DNA of 6,365 bases, from assembly GCA_029881855.1 (NCBI GenBank), contig JAOULU010000105.1:1-6365 (forward strand). The letters run 5' to 3'. Positions 6,202 through 6,365 of this stretch are shown here, in pieces; within the stretch, counting starts at the first letter, position 1; every line of letters begins with the position of its first letter. Source of the stretch: Nitrosomonas sp. (GTDB lineage Bacteria; Pseudomonadota; Gammaproteobacteria; Burkholderiales; Nitrosomonadaceae). Both the position numbers and the translations under genes were made by a program. The notes under the pieces were generated by a model. That model saw only the letters and a program-made list of their open reading frames with translations, searched no databases and had not been told where the DNA came from.

Positions 6202-6365
6202 GTGAGTAAATTATTTAAGACAAGCTCAAAAGTTCTGTCCTCACCCGTCGTGGTTCGTCCGCATGTTTCTTGGCGCTCTCGATTTTTAGTCTTTTTTATG
6301 GGTGGAATTTTTTTGATAGCATTATCCTGGGGTATGTATGAAGCTGGTAGCAAATCAGCCACACC
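6202..6365 (+). CDS. N-terminus of a membrane-anchored protein, DUF6776-like (partial)
   Basis: A GTG at 6202 opens a frame that runs off the right edge with 54 complete codons. The product begins (M)SKLFKTSSKVLSSPVVVRPH, a short basic cytoplasmic segment, followed by one hydrophobic helix at about residues 28-45 (FLVFFMGGIFLIALSWGM) and then YEAGSKSAT. This is a single-pass, N-in anchor pattern with the rest presumably periplasmic. The motif VRPHVSW before the helix and WGMYEAG at its end resemble the DUF6776 proteins I recall next to argC, followed by bactofilin and erpA, in beta- and gammaproteobacteria (for example the PA0662-PA0665 order in Pseudomonas aeruginosa). The start is chosen because an in-frame TAA at 6181 blocks anything upstream and the next ATG (6289) is inside the helix. 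The ribosome site is weak (TAGAG, 8 bases away). Family assignment is inference from a fragment. Confidence 0.65.
   Translation, partial: MSKLFKTSSKVLSSPVVVRPHVSWRSRFLVFFMGGIFLIALSWGMYEAGSKSAT

Overview
This window looks like ordinary core chromosome from an AT-rich betaproteobacterium, probably of the Nitrosomonadales or Methylophilaceae type. That placement is inferred from recalled homologues. The L13 and S9 proteins carry betaproteobacterial-looking stretches (L13 [12 protein letters not shown] and [20 protein letters not shown]9 QPLELTENL and [11 protein letters not shown]). The order rplM, rpsI, argC, then a small membrane-anchored protein also fits that group. I see no insertion sequence, integrase, CRISPR array, tRNA or rRNA, and codon use does not shift sharply between genes.

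Left part (1-2292). The first 134 bases hold the last 43 codons of an unrecognised plus-strand gene. It converges on a 52-residue, very basic small protein on the minus strand (225-383). About 200 bases further right lies glnS, also on the minus strand, encoding a complete glutaminyl-tRNA synthetase that starts with TTG. The 202-base gap between glnS and the small gene contains an imperfect inverted repeat and a doubtful 50-residue plus-strand ORF.

Centre (2293-3782). An 89-base divergent intergenic region separates glnS from a CPA1-type cation/proton antiporter of 466 residues. The predicted -10 boxes of the two promoters lie on top of each other around 2332-2339. The antiporter keeps the ATDP and ND signatures. 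It has a lysine where many relatives have arginine in the late Gly-rich motif, and a highly charged loop of about 55 residues.

Right part (3783-6365). A strong sigma70-type promoter (TTGACT, 17 bp, TAGAAT) drives the ribosomal protein pair rplM (L13, GTG start) and rpsI (S9). The two genes are 2 bases apart and end at a strong rho-independent terminator. argC (N-acetyl-gamma-glutamyl-phosphate reductase, arginine biosynthesis) follows with its own predicted promoter. After a 190-base AT-rich spacer comes the start of a membrane-anchored protein resembling the DUF6776 family. Related genomes usually continue here with a bactofilin gene and erpA.

The window covers translation (charging of tRNA-Gln and two ribosomal proteins), arginine synthesis and cation/pH homeostasis. 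I find no convincing evidence of an undescribed multi-gene system. The points worth a second look are the small basic protein, the overlapping divergent promoters, the antiporter's variant motif and loop, and the start-site corrections.
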